A stretch of 64,000 nucleotides of DNA from Orientallactaga sibirica (lineage: Eukaryota > Chordata > Mammalia > Rodentia > Dipodidae). Position numbers and translations under genes: made by a program. The notes under the pieces are model-generated. The model was not told the DNA's origin. It did not search any database and worked only from the letters and a program-made list of their open reading frames with translations. The stretch lies in NCBI GenBank assembly GCA_036365145.1, contig JAEOAD010000015.1:2827501-2891500 (forward strand), written 5' to 3'. The stretch's first letter is position 1; each line of letters opens with the position of its first letter. Shown in pieces: positions 41,251-51,891 of this stretch.

Positions 41251-43094
41251 ATAAAATAGGAGAGGTGGTGGGGACTGAGAGAACTGTACTTGTCCATGTC
41301 CCATTTTCTATGTCTGACCTATCTCAAAGTGTGCCTAGGACCCTTTTCTTCTGACCCTGCCCACTATACTAACAAATTCTGCTGCCTTACTTAGGACTAT
41401 TACTGTCCTTGCCATGATCTCTATGTTTTCCTATCTTCCACTCTCATACTGACCCCTGATTGGCCAGGAAAGGAGGGCCATAGTTAAATCTCAAAGGGTT
41501 TCTGAGGTGAGACTGGCCCCATTTAAGTAAAAGCAAAAATTAATGGGAATAACTAGAAAACAACTGTTTTAAACACTAAATGATTTGCGTGAATGTGAGA
41601 TTTTAATGTTAACCTGGATTTCAGATACCAATGACAAGTGCTAGTCTGTGGGAAATACAGATTCTGGCTGTGCTGGTTTGTGTCTGCAGCAGTGCTGTGG
41701 AACATAGATTCAAACAGCCTGCACAGTCATGCCAATGAGACCCAGTGTGGGATTCTGCATATGGGTATATGCCATGTCTGAGATACACAAACACAATAAG
41801 GCTGTGACCCATGTTAGATAGCAAACAACAACAGGATGGTGACAGAGAGACCACATGCAATAGCCAGATACACAGGATTAAAGAACAAGTTTGATCCTAA
41901 AGTCTACCAGGTAAAGGCTAAAAGCCAGACACCTAGGGACTGGTAGGTCTGCTCAATGTTTAGAGATACAGGTTAATGATTGGTTCTACTTCCCTATAGC
42001 ATAAATTATATTAATTGTGATATGCTGTTTAAATTCATGGTAAGCTAGATTCTGAGAAATGTGTTGGCCCCCCTAACTCAGACCCAAGCACATTTAAAAC
42101 CATGTTTCATCCACACTTTGTCCTTAAGCAAATTGGCCTATTGCCTCTGGATGAGGAAAGGGAAAATGACAAGCAGTATATAATTTTGGTTTTCTCTCAA
42201 TTACTCTCTTGTCTAAGATTACTAAAGCCTTATTAGAATATAGTTCTCAGACTTAAAATAAACATAACAAACAAACAATAACCAGTTCTAACTAAGCTTT
42301 ACAAGTTAGAATTTTATGATTTAACAATATGAACAAGTAATCTTTGTTTGTTATATCATAAATATAGTTCAGATTTGTCATTACTAATGAAACCATTTCC
42401 CACTGTGTTATATCCAGGGCAGTTATCAAGTTTTACCTACATTTACAAATCCATGCTTTTAAAATATGTTTCATAGGATTATGAAATAAAAGTCTCTAAT
42501 CAACAGGTTATAAACTCCAAATTCAATTTACTGATATTGTTTTGCCCAAGGTGACAGTTATAAAAGCTGCCTTCAAATGTTTAATCAAGTTGGTAATGCT
42601 TCTATGTTAAAGTTTTAACTACTAAACAAATTAAATCTCAGTAAGATTAATATTTATTTATTAGTCATTGATTTTCTTTTATAAAAGTAATTCTACTAAA
42701 TAGTCATGTTTATGACTCAGGTCTTATAAAAGATATAATATAACTTCATTCATTGTAACTTTTGTTCTTAGGAAGACAAGGAAATCTCCCCATATTCTGG
42801 TAACTGCATAAACTGTATGCTTTCTCAATTTTGAGGAGCTCCATTCACAATTCTTGGGCCAAAATGAGCTGGAATATGTTATTTACAAACAGTATAATTT
42901 AAACATAAACTATTAGATATCTGGTCATAGCTTCATTTTCTAGTCATGGGTAACAAGAATAATGGGACATAAAATTGCTTTATATTAATCAAAGTAACAC
43001 TAGACAAGGTGCATCAGATTGATTGTTATAGATTTCTCTATCAGGATTAAGTTTGTTTCTAATCCAGTTTAGACAGAAAGATTAAAGCCATTAA
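41251..43094. other. Unassigned AT-rich DNA
   Basis: About 1.8 kb with no frame above noise and no named repeat. It may be degraded interior of the upstream ERV. Confidence 0.35.
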
Positions 43095-43108
43095 AATTTG
43101 CACAAGTA

Positions 43109-43296
43109 GGGCTGGAGAGATGGTTTAGCGGTTAAGGTGCTTGCCTGTGAAGCCTAAGAACACTTGTTTGAATCTCCAGGTCCCACGTTTAGCCAGATGC
43201 AAGCGAGGCAAGTGCGCAATGACACACTTGCCCACAAGGGGGCGCATGCACCTGGAGTTTGTTCACAGGGGCTAAGGGGCCGCTGGGGCGCCCATT

Positions 43297-43333
<37 letters not shown>

Positions 43334-43338
43334 AAAAA
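43109..43338 (+). mobile_element. tRNA-derived SINE, long subfamily
   Basis: GGGCTGGAGAGATGGTTTAG head and the extra GCAAGCGAGGCAAGTGCGCA/CAAGGGGGCGCATGC block. Flanked by AAATTTGCACAAGTA and AAATTTGCACAGGTA. Confidence 0.93.
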
Positions 43339-43418
43339 AAATTTGCACAGGTATATAGATATGTTTAAAGCTGATCTGAGTTACTAAAGGCAGACTTCTA
43401 GGTTTTCAACTTTAAAAC

Positions 43419-43595
43419 CAGAATTGCAACCAGGCATGGTGTCCCATGGCCAATATTGGCTTTAAAAATATTTTTAGCTAGACATGGTGGCACATACCTT
43501 TAAACTCAGCACTTTGGAAGGCTGAGGTAGGAGGATTGCTATGAGTTCAAGGCCAGCCTGAGCTACAGAGTGATTACCAGATTAGAACCTCATGA
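43419..43595 (+). mobile_element. Two B1 pieces, plus strand
   Basis: A short head (AACCAGGCATGGTG) at 43419-43445 and a longer B1 (AGCTAGACATGGTGGCACAT, CAAGGCCAGCCTGAGCTAC) at 43476-43590. Confidence 0.8.
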
Positions 43596-43821
43596 TGTAG
43601 CTGTGAATGTCACCTTCTCCAGGTTATTTCTTCCTGGTCAAGGTCTTCTGAATTTGTGTGTTTTGTCTTTCATATGTTAGAGCACCCATTACTGCCATAT
43701 GTAATGGTCATGGGGGGGGGTTTCAACCTCAGTCATCAGGTACTTCTTATCCAGCATTCTCTGGTCTTCAGTTTAAGTTAGCTGCTTTTTAAAAGATGTA
43801 TGCAATTAAATCAATTAATTG

Positions 43822-43822
<1 letters not shown>

Positions 43823-43862
<40 letters not shown>
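43823..43862. repeat. (TG)n microsatellite
   Basis: About 19 TG units, followed by a TACATGTATATG repeat to 43905. Confidence 0.95.
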
Positions 43863-43864
<2 letters not shown>

Positions 43865-43904
43865 GTGTGATGTAGTGTATGTACATGTATATGTACATGT
43901 ATAT

Positions 43905-44186
43905 GCAGATGTCATGCCCTGTGTATGTTGACGTACTCAGGTGTCTCCCCAATTGCAGTTCCACTATTGCCTTGAAATAGAGACTCTCGTTGAACCCAGA
44001 GATGCTGTTTTCAGTCACACTGGCTGATCAGTGAGTACCAGTGATTTTCTGGATTTTCTCTCAGAGGACTGGGGTTACCAGCATGTGTGGTCATACTCAA
44101 GTGTTTCTGTGGGTTCTGGGAATCAAACTTAGGCTACCATGCTTATGCAGTGTGCTCTTACCCTCTGAGCCATCTCCTCAGTCCTC
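43905..44186 (-). mobile_element. B4A/B3-like SINE
   Basis: ACTGGCTGATCAGTGAGTAC, GGGGTTACCAGCATGTGTGG, GGGTTCTGGGAATCAAACTT, CTGAGCCATCTCCTCAGTCC. Confidence 0.75.
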
Positions 44187-44201
44187 TATGTTTTATTTAT
44201 T

Positions 44202-44236
44202 TGCGTGTGTGTGTGTGTATGTGTGTGTGTGTGTTT
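44202..44236. repeat. (GT)n microsatellite
   Basis: GTGTGTGTGTGTATGTGTGT. Confidence 0.92.
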
Positions 44237-44304
44237 ATGGCATATGTATTGTCTGGGTACATGTGCATTTGGGTATCATCTTTGGGAAGGCCACCCTCCC
44301 TCAC

Positions 44305-44502
44305 CATTTATTTATTTGATAGAGAGAGAAGGAGAGAAAGAGAGAGAGAATGGGTGCACCAGAGCCTCCAGCCACTGCAAATGAATCTCAGAAGCATGTG
44401 CCACCTTGTGCATCTGGCTCACGTAGGTCCTGGGGAATCAAACTCAGGTCCTTAAGCTTTGCAGGCAAGTGCCTTAACCACTAAGCAATCTCTTCAGCCC
44501 CA
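44305..44502 (-). mobile_element. tRNA-derived SINE (Dip-like)
   Basis: CATTTATTTATTTGATAGAG, CAGCCACTGCAAATGAATCT, GCTTTGCAGGCAAGTGCC, CAATCTCTTCAGCCCC. Confidence 0.93.
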
Positions 44503-44512
44503 TGATTGGCAT

Positions 44513-44598
44513 TTTTATGGGGGTTCTAGGGTTTGAACTTAGTCTTCATACCTGCAAGGCAGCAGGCCCTTAACCCACTGAGCTATCCTCAGTCCTAC
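44513..44598 (-). mobile_element. ID-like fragment
   Basis: GGGTTCTAGGGTTTGAACTT, CTTAACCCACTGAGCTATCC. Confidence 0.6.
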
Positions 44599-44604
44599 AA
44601 TTGA

Positions 44605-44850
44605 TGTTTTAATATATGCATACAAAGTGTAATCATATGATCAGGGTCATTGTTGTACCTGTTACCTCAGTCATCATTTCTTTGTGTTGTGAACTTTAAA
44701 ATCCTCTATTTTAAAATATTCAGTAGCTATTAAACTGATGCAACCAATGAATATTCAATTTATTATACTTATTTATTACACAATTTATTATACAATTCAA
44801 TTGTCACCATGGTTGCTTCATTGTTCTGTAGAACATTAGATCCATATTAT
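44605..44850 (+). mobile_element. Old mammalian L1 (L1M-type) 3' UTR
   Basis: TAATATATGCATACAAAGTG, CATTTCTTTGTGTTGTGAAC, AAAATCCTCTATTTTAAAAT, CTGTAGAACATTAGATCC. It continues after the SINE to about 45235. Confidence 0.65.
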
Positions 44851-44869
44851 TTAAAAAATATTTTTCCTG

Positions 44870-45080
44870 GGGGCTGGAGAGATGGCCTAGCAGTTAAACA
44901 CTTGCCTGTGAAGCCTAAGGACCCCAGTTTGAGGCTTGATTTCCTAGTACCCATGTAAGCCAGATGTACAAGGAGGCGCATGCATCTGGAGTTCATTTGC
45001 AGTGGCTGGAGACCCTGGTGTGCCCATTCTCTCTTTCTCTCTCTGTCTGTTGCTCTCAAATAAATAAATAAACAAACATT
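44870..45080 (+). mobile_element. tRNA-derived SINE (Dip-like) in old L1
   Basis: GGGCTGGAGAGATGGCCTAG to (AAAT) tail. AAAAATATTTTTCCTGG before and AAAAATATTTTTTCCTGG after form the target duplication. Confidence 0.94.
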
Positions 45081-45257
45081 AAAAAATATTTTTTCCTGGA
45101 TTCCTTTTGTTTCTATTCTTTCTTCTTAGTAAGTGTATCTTTTGTTGTATGGCTGTTATCCTCCCCTTTATGAGTCAATAGTTTAATTGTTATGTCCATT
45201 GCAGGCTATGTTACATTACACTCTATAACCCTTTTCTTTTACATACTGCTTTCTATT

Positions 45258-45415
45258 ATTTTTGTTTGTTTGAGAAAAACTTTCCTTAAACTTGCTATGT
45301 AGTCAGGCTAACCTCAAACTCTCTTCCCTCATTCTCTTTTCTTTTTCTTTTCTATCTTTTTTTTTTTTTTTTTTTTTTGAGACAGGAGCTTGCTATGTAA
45401 CTCAGGCACATTGCT
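45258..45415 (-). mobile_element. Two B1-like fragments
   Basis: TTGCTATGTAGTCAGGCTAA at 45289, then a T22 run and GAGACAGGAGCTTGCTATGT. Diverged. Confidence 0.55.
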
Positions 45416-45446
45416 GTTGTTGTTGTTGTTGTTGTGTGTGTGTGTT
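45412..45446. repeat. (TTG)n then (TG)n
   Basis: TTGTTGTTGTTGTTGTTGTG followed by GTGTGTG. Confidence 0.9.
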
Positions 45447-45487
45447 AGAGAACAACTTTGGGGTTTTTGTCCTTGCCTTCTACCTTA

Positions 45488-45695
45488 TTTGAGGCAGGGT
45501 CTTTCTTATATGTTTGCCACTGAGAATGTCCATGAGCTTTGGGACTCTGTGGATTTCACCCCTCCTAGCCCCCACTTAGGATCACTGATGTGTCTTACTT
45601 GCATCTGGCTTTATGTGGTCTTTGGGGATCCAAACTTTGGGAGTCAGGTTTGCAGACATGTACTTTTAACCATTGAGGCACCTCCTCAGCTCTGG
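45488..45695 (-). mobile_element. B3-like SINE
   Basis: TTGAGGCAGGGTCTTTCTTA, GTCTTTGGGGATCCAAACTT, ACCATTGAGGCACCTCCTCA. Confidence 0.6.
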
Positions 45696-45705
45696 CCTCA
45701 AACTT

Positions 45706-47675
45706 TTTTTTTTTTTTTTAAATAATTTATTATTTTGTTTATATTATTCTAATTTAATAATCATATTGGTGACTCCATTATCCTCCCTGTCCTCCCCCTT
45801 CCAAAGGGACCCTCATCAATGGGGAATGTGGATCTTGCACTGTGGAGGTAGTCAAAAATTATGGGGATAGGCCAAGTCTCTGTGCATAATGACCCAACTT
45901 GTGGCTCTAACACTCTTTCCGCCCCCTCTTCCATGAATTTCACTGAGCCACGTTGGGATCATTTTAGTTCTACTTCAGTGGTGAGGTTTTGGGATCCTCT
46001 GTGTCTCTGGATATCTGGCTTAGTAGGAGTTGGATGTTCTCTGTGTTTGTGTCCTTCAGCCTTTTTCTGGTGTCATGTTCACCAAGAATGCTGTACTCTT
46101 GCCCTTTCCCCACATTACTCTATGGTTTCAGCTGGGGCCCTGCTGAAGTGTGATAGGCTGATCCTTCCTTCAGGTTTGTCGTCCATCTGAAAAAGATAAG
46201 CAAATTCTACAATGGAGAGAGAAGTTAGTACTAGATAGATGTAATGGCCATAGTTATTTTATAGTGAATTTTATATGCATTGGCCCTCTTCTAGCCCACA
46301 TTTGGTGGGAACTTGATCTTGGAGACTGGGCTTATTTTTTGTACATGGCTTTGACTTATTTCCCAGTTCCAGCAATGAGTTCCATTCCACTGAGTGGATC
46401 TATTAGTCAAATTAAGAGCAGTTGGTTACCCACCATGGCTGTGTGCCACTACTGCACTTGTTTGAGCATTGGTTCACATTGTTTCCTGCTGGGTAGCTTA
46501 AACTGCGAGTTATTTGGACAAATATCGGTCATTTTCCCCCAGTTGCTCGTGTAGCACCCTCTGGCACTAGACTAGCTAACTGTCTGGGGACTGACCCTCA
46601 TCCAGATTCTGGCCAGGTCTCTCCATGTTTGGTCTCACACACGTATGCTGTCTTCAACAGTAGGGTCTTACCATTAACCTTTGGTGGGTCATCAAGAACT
46701 CTGACAGAAATCTGTCTTTTTTGGGAAACCTTGTAGGTCTCTCGGATCAACAGCTCATCGTGAAAGTTAACCCCGTGCTGATACTGGGAGTTATAAGTCA
46801 GTGCCAAGGAAGGTGGAGGAAGAAAAAGATAGGTAATATAAAAGAGAAAGTGAGTATAGAGAGGAGAGGGAGGGGGATAGGGAGAGACAGAAACAGGAAA
46901 AGATTTAAGGTTGGTCTTCATGATGTTCTCTCTAGTTCTCTGTGGTTCAGGTGTTCCCTCTGTGGGCCTGCTAAAGGACCAATGTTTTAGCCTGTTGTTC
47001 AGTATATAGTGTTTTATAGTACCATTTCCTTTTGAGTCCCTATTTATGTCCCCCTCCTTACCCTCCCATCCCACCCTCCCTATTGTCTGGTCCTCAGGGT
47101 ACTTATTAGGTTTGTCAGCATCTCAGGCGGATTCAGGTTAAGAGCCACAAATGAATGAGACCATGCGACAATTATCTTTTTTGTGATTGGGTGAGCTCAC
47201 TGAGGACAATCTGTTCTGTGTTTGACCATTTCTTTCCCGAATTTCATTATTTCATCTTTCCTTGCTGCTATGTAGAGTTCCATAGTATAGATATACCACA
47301 TCATTGTTATCCATTCATCTAATGCTGGACATCTGGACATCTTAGCTATTATGAATTGAGTAGCTATAAACATGGTTGAGAAAATCTCTCTGATCTGAGG
47401 CTTGGAGCCTTTAGGGTAAGTGCCCAGTAAGGGAATAACTAGGTCTGTTGGTAGGTCTATAGTCATCCTTTTCAGGAGTTTCCATATAGCTTTCCATAAT
47501 GGTTTAACCATTTTACATTCCCACCAGCAGTGAAAGCTTGTTCCTATTTCTCCACAGCCTTGCCAGTTTTTGTTTTCATTGTTTTTTTATGTTAGCCATC
47601 GTTACTAGGGCAAGGTAGAATCTCCTAGTTGTTTTAATTTGCATTTCCCTGATGATTAGGGATGTTGAATATTTT
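45706..47675 (-). mobile_element. L1 3' UTR and ORF2 C-terminus, copy 4
   Basis: ACTCTTTCCGCCCCCTCTTC, CAGCTGGGGCCCTGCTGAAG, GGTTACCCACCATGGCTGTG, then ORF2 tail. A minus-strand frame at 47197-47511 encodes LPTDLVIPLLGTYPKGSK and WYIYTMELYIAARKDEI, the ORF2 C-terminus. 5'-truncated near 47675. Confidence 0.9.
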
Positions 47676-47686
47676 CTTTTTTCTTT

Positions 47687-47830
47687 TTTTATGCCTATAT
47701 ATTTTTATTAGTTACCTATGTAATGTGCATAGAGTCATGATGGTACCATCGTTAGCCTTCTCCCTGCCCTCCCCCCTTGGGGATTGTGGGTCTTGCATTG
47801 TGGGGATAGCCATCAGTTATGGAGGAGATG
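47687..47830 (-). mobile_element. L1 3' UTR, short copy 5
   Basis: ATGTGCATAGAGTCATGATG, TTGGGGATTGTGGGTCTTGC. Parallel to 45740-45880; truncated. Confidence 0.7.
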
Positions 47831-47960
47831 GCCTCAAACTCTTGATTCTTCTGCCTCAGCAAATTGAGCACTGGGATTACAGTTGTGGATATTTCATTTG
47901 TGTTGTTACTGGGGATGGAACCAGGGTCTTGTGCCAGACAAGCATTCCACCACTGAGCCC
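47831..47960 (-). mobile_element. B4-type SINE
   Basis: CTGCCTCAGCAAATTGAGCA (B1 part), then GGGGATGGAACCAGGG and TTCCACCACTGAGCCC (ID part). Confidence 0.65.
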
Positions 47961-48469
47961 AGGAAAGTGGCTTTATCTCCACTCCAGGAAACTCCAGACA
48001 AGGGCTGATTTTGGAGGGAAAGAGATTTCTGTTACTCTAAGGGAACTAAGTAGAGCTTCTCTTGCCTGTAGGTGGGAAGGCTGCAAAGAGTGGAGTGATG
48101 TTGAGCCAGTACTGAAGGGCAGCCTTTTCCTGTATTCCTCTCTCCCCTCAGGCCCTTCATAAAGAATGGCTTTCCCTTACTGTCCTCCTTTATCTCTTTC
48201 TCCATGACCAGAGGAAGGTACAGCCTGGCCTGGACTGCGTCTTCCCTAAATAAACTCAGGCAGCCAAGTTATCTGCTTCTTCATTTGGGTTCCTGTAGAA
48301 GTGGAGGGGGCAGTGGTTGGGGCCTAGACAAAGCCACAGCAAGGAGTGATCCATGAAGGGAACATGGTACTGAGTCTGGGCCCTCCTCTGCCACTTTTGC
48401 ATGAGATCCAGGTGTTTGAGCACAGCCTGTCCTACCTCCTATCTGAACACCTGGCCATTTAAACTTTCC
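47961..48469. other. Single-copy DNA, possible exon-like segment
   Basis: Contains acceptor-like CTCTCTCCCCTCAG at 48137-48150 and a poly-A signal AATAAA at about 48248. No recognisable protein; see findings. Confidence 0.3.
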
Positions 48470-48607
48470 CTCTGCTCCTTTCCTCTTAATTCCCATTCTC
48501 CTCTCTGCTCTTCCAGTCTCCCTTCCCTCTTCTCCCCTCCCTCCTCTCTCTCTCTTTCTTCTCTTCCTTTCTTCTTTCTTTCTTCCTCCCTCTCTTTCTT
48601 TCTTTCT
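48470..48607. repeat. Polypyrimidine tract
   Basis: CCTCTCTCTCTCTTTCTTCT-type sequence. It continues at 48861-48970 after an inserted SINE. Confidence 0.88.
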
Positions 48608-48860
48608 TTTTTTTTTTTTTGGAGAGAGACACAGAGAGAGACAGAAAGAGAGGGAGAGGAAGACAGATAGAGAATGGGTGTGCCAGCAGCCTCTCAGCTG
48701 CTGCAAACGAACTCCAGATGCATGCACCCCCTTGTGGGAAAGTGCAGCATTACATCCTTGCTTCACATTGCATCTAGCTAAAGGTAGGACCTGGAGATCG
48801 GAACTGATGTTCTTAGGCTTAGCAGGCAGGCACCTTAACCGCTAAGCCATCTCTCCAGCC
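48608..48860 (-). mobile_element. tRNA-derived SINE, long subfamily
   Basis: GGAGAGAGACACAGAGAGAG, CCCCCTTGTGGGAAAGTGCA (the extra block), GCATTACATCCTTGCTTCAC, CTAAGCCATCTCTCCAGCCC. Flanked by CTCCCTCTCTTTCT on both sides. Confidence 0.92.
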
Positions 48861-48972
48861 CCTCCCTCTCTTTCTATCTTTCCTTTCCTCCCTCCCTCCT
48901 CCCTCTCTCCCTTCCTTCCTTCATCCTTCCCTTCCCTTCCTTTCCTCTCTTCTCCCCTTCCCTGCTTCCTCT
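48861..48972. repeat. Polypyrimidine tract (continued)
   Basis: TTCCTTCCTTCATCCTTCCC-type sequence. Confidence 0.88.
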
Positions 48973-49094
48973 CTACTTGGTTGTGTTTATACACATAGAT
49001 TAGGGATGTTCTCACATTTGGTTAGAGAAGCTTATTTTTATGGATGGTGGTAAATCCTGGAGAGACCCAAGACTCACCAGAGATGAGAACACAA

Positions 49095-49605
49095 GACAGT
49101 CCAGTGCCTAGCACCACATAGGACATCCCTAGCACTCCTGCCATGATGTAGGGAGCATTGCAAGATGGTGGCAGAAAGGAAATTAGCACTGCTGTCTCTG
49201 CTAGTCAGAAAAGCTTCTCTATGGAGATGACAGCAGATACTGAGGAAACTAATAACTTATTAAAGTGATGAAAATAAGAGGCTGTTGAGAGTTTAGTGCT
49301 AAATGAAACATCTCTTTCATGTTCTCCAAGGCTCAGGGAACACTATGGAAGAGGAAAGAGTTTAAGGGCCACAGGGAAGGAAGGAGTCCATTGGGGCATT
49401 GCTCTCTGGACATCAACTGACCCATCAACAATTTGATATAGAGAATGAAGGAGGATAAAAAGAATCAAAACAGGAGAAGTACTTGGAAAGAGGAGGAGGC
49501 TCAGTAGAATAGTGGTGGGAGAGAGGGGACAAAAGAGCCACAGGAAGGGAATATGATCAAATTACAATATGTTCATTTATTAACATCCTCAGTAAAAGAA
49601 ATAAA
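49095..49605 (+). mobile_element. L1 3' UTR, plus strand
   Basis: GGTGGCAGAAAGGAAATTAG, AAGGCTCAGGGAACACTATG, GAAGGAAGGAGTCCATTGGG, GGGAATATGATCAAATTACA, all familiar rodent L1 3' UTR words. Confidence 0.7.
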
Positions 49606-49667
49606 AAGTGGAGTACAGATACCCCAAGGTTGCCCTCTGACCTCCAGAAGCATGCCCTCTCTCTCAC

Positions 49668-49714
<47 letters not shown>
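49606..49714 (+). mobile_element. RSINE1 3' fragment with (CA)n
   Basis: TGCCCTCTGACCTCCAGAAG followed by about 23 CA units (49667-49714). Confidence 0.7.
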
Positions 49715-49716
<2 letters not shown>

Positions 49717-49980
49717 GCAAAATAAAGAAAATAAAAAATTCTGGAAAATGGAAGTCCAAGAACATGGTAGTGGAATCTGGTGAGGATCTTTTAGCAGAGG
49801 GCTTACTTTTATAATCAAGACACTCCGTCAATAACCATGAATCCTTTAGTCCATGAATGAGTTAGTCTGTTAATAAGGGAAAAGTCTTCATGACTCACTC
49901 ATTTCTGAAATGTCCCACTTTCAAATATCATTAACATGCATTTGGGGAATAAGTTCCAAACATATAAGATTTTAAGGTTA
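49715..49980. other. Unassigned DNA
   Basis: Nothing recognised. Confidence 0.4.
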
Positions 49981-50195
49981 CATACAGACAAGGGTAGATG
50001 GGTTGGATATATCAACAAGTAGTAGATAAATGATTGTAAAATTGGATGATGAGATGGATGGATGAATGAGATGATGGGTAATGAATGAGTGGATGCATGG
50101 TGAGTTGGTTGAGTGGATGGGTAGGGAGGTGGACCAAGGGACAGTTGAGTGATTAGATGACCAGATGTGTGAATGAGTCATTAGATGGATTAATA
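49981..50195. repeat. Degenerate (TGGA)n array
   Basis: GATGGATGGATGAATGAGAT-type tetranucleotide array, strongly degraded. Confidence 0.85.
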
Positions 50196-50629
50196 GGCAT
50201 GTGCAAAATTCTGGCCATAGATGGAGCTCTTGGGGTACTATCTAGACACAACTCACGTGAGTATCAGTTCAATTTCTGATCCCCAGTTTTGCCCAGTATA
50301 ACTTCGTGGCTATACATGGTCTCTTTCTAGGATCATTCTTTCTCCTGTCTCTCTCTTAGTCTCCAACAATTTTATATTGGATTTGAGATTACATTGAGCT
50401 CCTTGCTTGTTTGCTGATCTTCTCAGTGGTAAGAGTGCTCTGGAAGGAGTCTATGTTCTTCTGTGGACACAGCACCTGTATGGGTCTCTATGACGACTGC
50501 TCTTAAGCCTCTTCTAGCCAAGTAGCCTCTCTGTGGTGGCCCCAGCCATTCCATCAGACACCAAACCATCCCACAAGCTTCTCTTTCCTTCCACTACATT
50601 CATCTTTGGCTTCATCCTTTTCTTTCTCT
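50196..50629. other. Single-copy DNA, no gene supported
   Basis: Nothing recognised. Confidence 0.4.
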
Positions 50630-50842
50630 TTAGAAAATTTAAAATTTATTTTACAAAGATTATAGTTTTAGATCTCCTATCCCGCAGACTTACTTTTCCT
50701 GAGGGTTTTCCTCAGTGGATGTTTGGTACTCAGTGTAGGGTAATTAAAACCTCAGTCAATCCCTTTGGAAGTATGTGTGAAATTTCTACCCCCCCTTTCC
50801 CATGGCTCTTAACATTTCCCCTTCCTTTGTAGTGTTCTCTGT
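50630..50842 (-). mobile_element. Diverged L1 3' UTR
   Basis: TTTTCCTGAGGGTTTTCCTC, CCTCAGTCAATCCCTTTGG, CCCCCCCTTTCCCATGGCTC. Confidence 0.6.
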
Positions 50843-50856
50843 TTGATTTCATTCTT

Positions 50857-50967
50857 TTTTTTTCAAGATAGGGTTTCACTGTAGTCCAGGCTGGCCTGGA
50901 ATTCACTCTGTATTCTCACGGTTGCCTCGAACTCACGGTGATCATCCTACCTCTGCCTCCCGAGTGT
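50857..50967 (-). mobile_element. Truncated B1 with target duplication
   Basis: CAAGATAGGGTTTCACTGTA to GCCTCCCGAGTG. It stops before the CACGCCCGGC head. TTTGATTTCATTCTT before and TTTGACTTCATTCTT after. Confidence 0.9.
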
Positions 50968-51029
50968 TTGACTTCATTCTTATCTTCAGCCCAATTCCCA
51001 CTCCACCTGATCTTCCACTAGTGATGGTA

Positions 51030-51420
51030 GACACAGGATCAAAAATTTTTCTGTTTATTTTATACATGTATATAATGTATTTTATCATATTTGCAGTTAT
51101 CTTTTCTTGTTTCCCTCTCAATTCTGTTGAACCTGTTCTTCTTCCCAACTACTAATCCCATTCTACTTTGTGACTAACTGAGTTTTAATTAGGATTTCTT
51201 TCATGAGCATAAGTGGGGGGTTATTTACAGCAGCACAGACAAGTTATCACTGGCTACACCACTGAAGAAAATGTCTCCCCTTTTCCAGTAAACCATATCC
51301 TTCTTCTCTTCAGGCATAGATCTTCAGAGAGGGGTGTAGGAATCATGAGCCCCTTTCCAATCCATGATGGAATGCCGACAGGCCCAATCTTGTGCAGGGA
51401 ATCACAAGTGCTGTGAGTTC
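51030..51420 (-). mobile_element. Older L1 (Lx-like) 3' UTR
   Basis: GTATATAATGTATTTTATCA, GGGGTTATTTACAGCAGCAC, CTGGCTACACCACTGAAGAA, ATCCATGATGGAATGCCG. Confidence 0.7.
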
Positions 51421-51509
51421 ATGAGTATAGTTCATGGCCATTTCACGTCAGAAAGACAATGTTCCATAGCATTCCTCCTCATCTAGGTCTTACATTATTT
51501 TTAAAAAAA

Positions 51510-51645
51510 TTTTATTTTTTATTGACAACTTCTACACTTACAGACATGTTTATTAACCATGATATTTTCGTCCCCTCCCCACTTTGGCATATATTCTTCC
51601 TTCTCCCTCTTCTACAATGTTCCCTGAGCTTCAGTCCAACTTAGG
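51510..51645 (-). mobile_element. L1 3' end
   Basis: TTTTTATTGACAACTTCTAC, CGTCCCCTCCCCACTTTGG, CCTCTTCTACAATGTTCCCT. Truncated. Confidence 0.8.
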
Positions 51646-51891
51646 GCTGAGAATTCAATAGTCACTTATTCTTGGCATTTTGACCATTGTTGAGTTTACA
51701 CAGAGTTACTGCAAAACACTGCAAATAGAAATTTCTCTGCTCAAAGCTGTAAGCAGCACTAACCTATGGGCATAAACATAAATATTTAGAAGGCAGTTGA
51801 TGGAGACCACGTAGACACAGGATGAGTTAGAGGGAAGGGTCATCTGGGTCAACCTTCTATCTCTGGTCAAAACTTTTTTTCTCTTCCCCAG
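51646..51891 (+). other. Sequence upstream of the bZIP pseudogene, with an acceptor-like end
   Basis: Single-copy DNA ending in TTTTTTTCTCTTCCCCAG at 51891, a good 3' splice-site match. It directly precedes the exon-like sequence with the ATG at 51906, so it may be the former intron. Confidence 0.45.

Noticed and set aside
48281..48766. 161-codon minus-strand frame
   Set aside because: It crosses a SINE, a polypurine tract and single-copy DNA; Arg/Glu/Lys-rich by composition.
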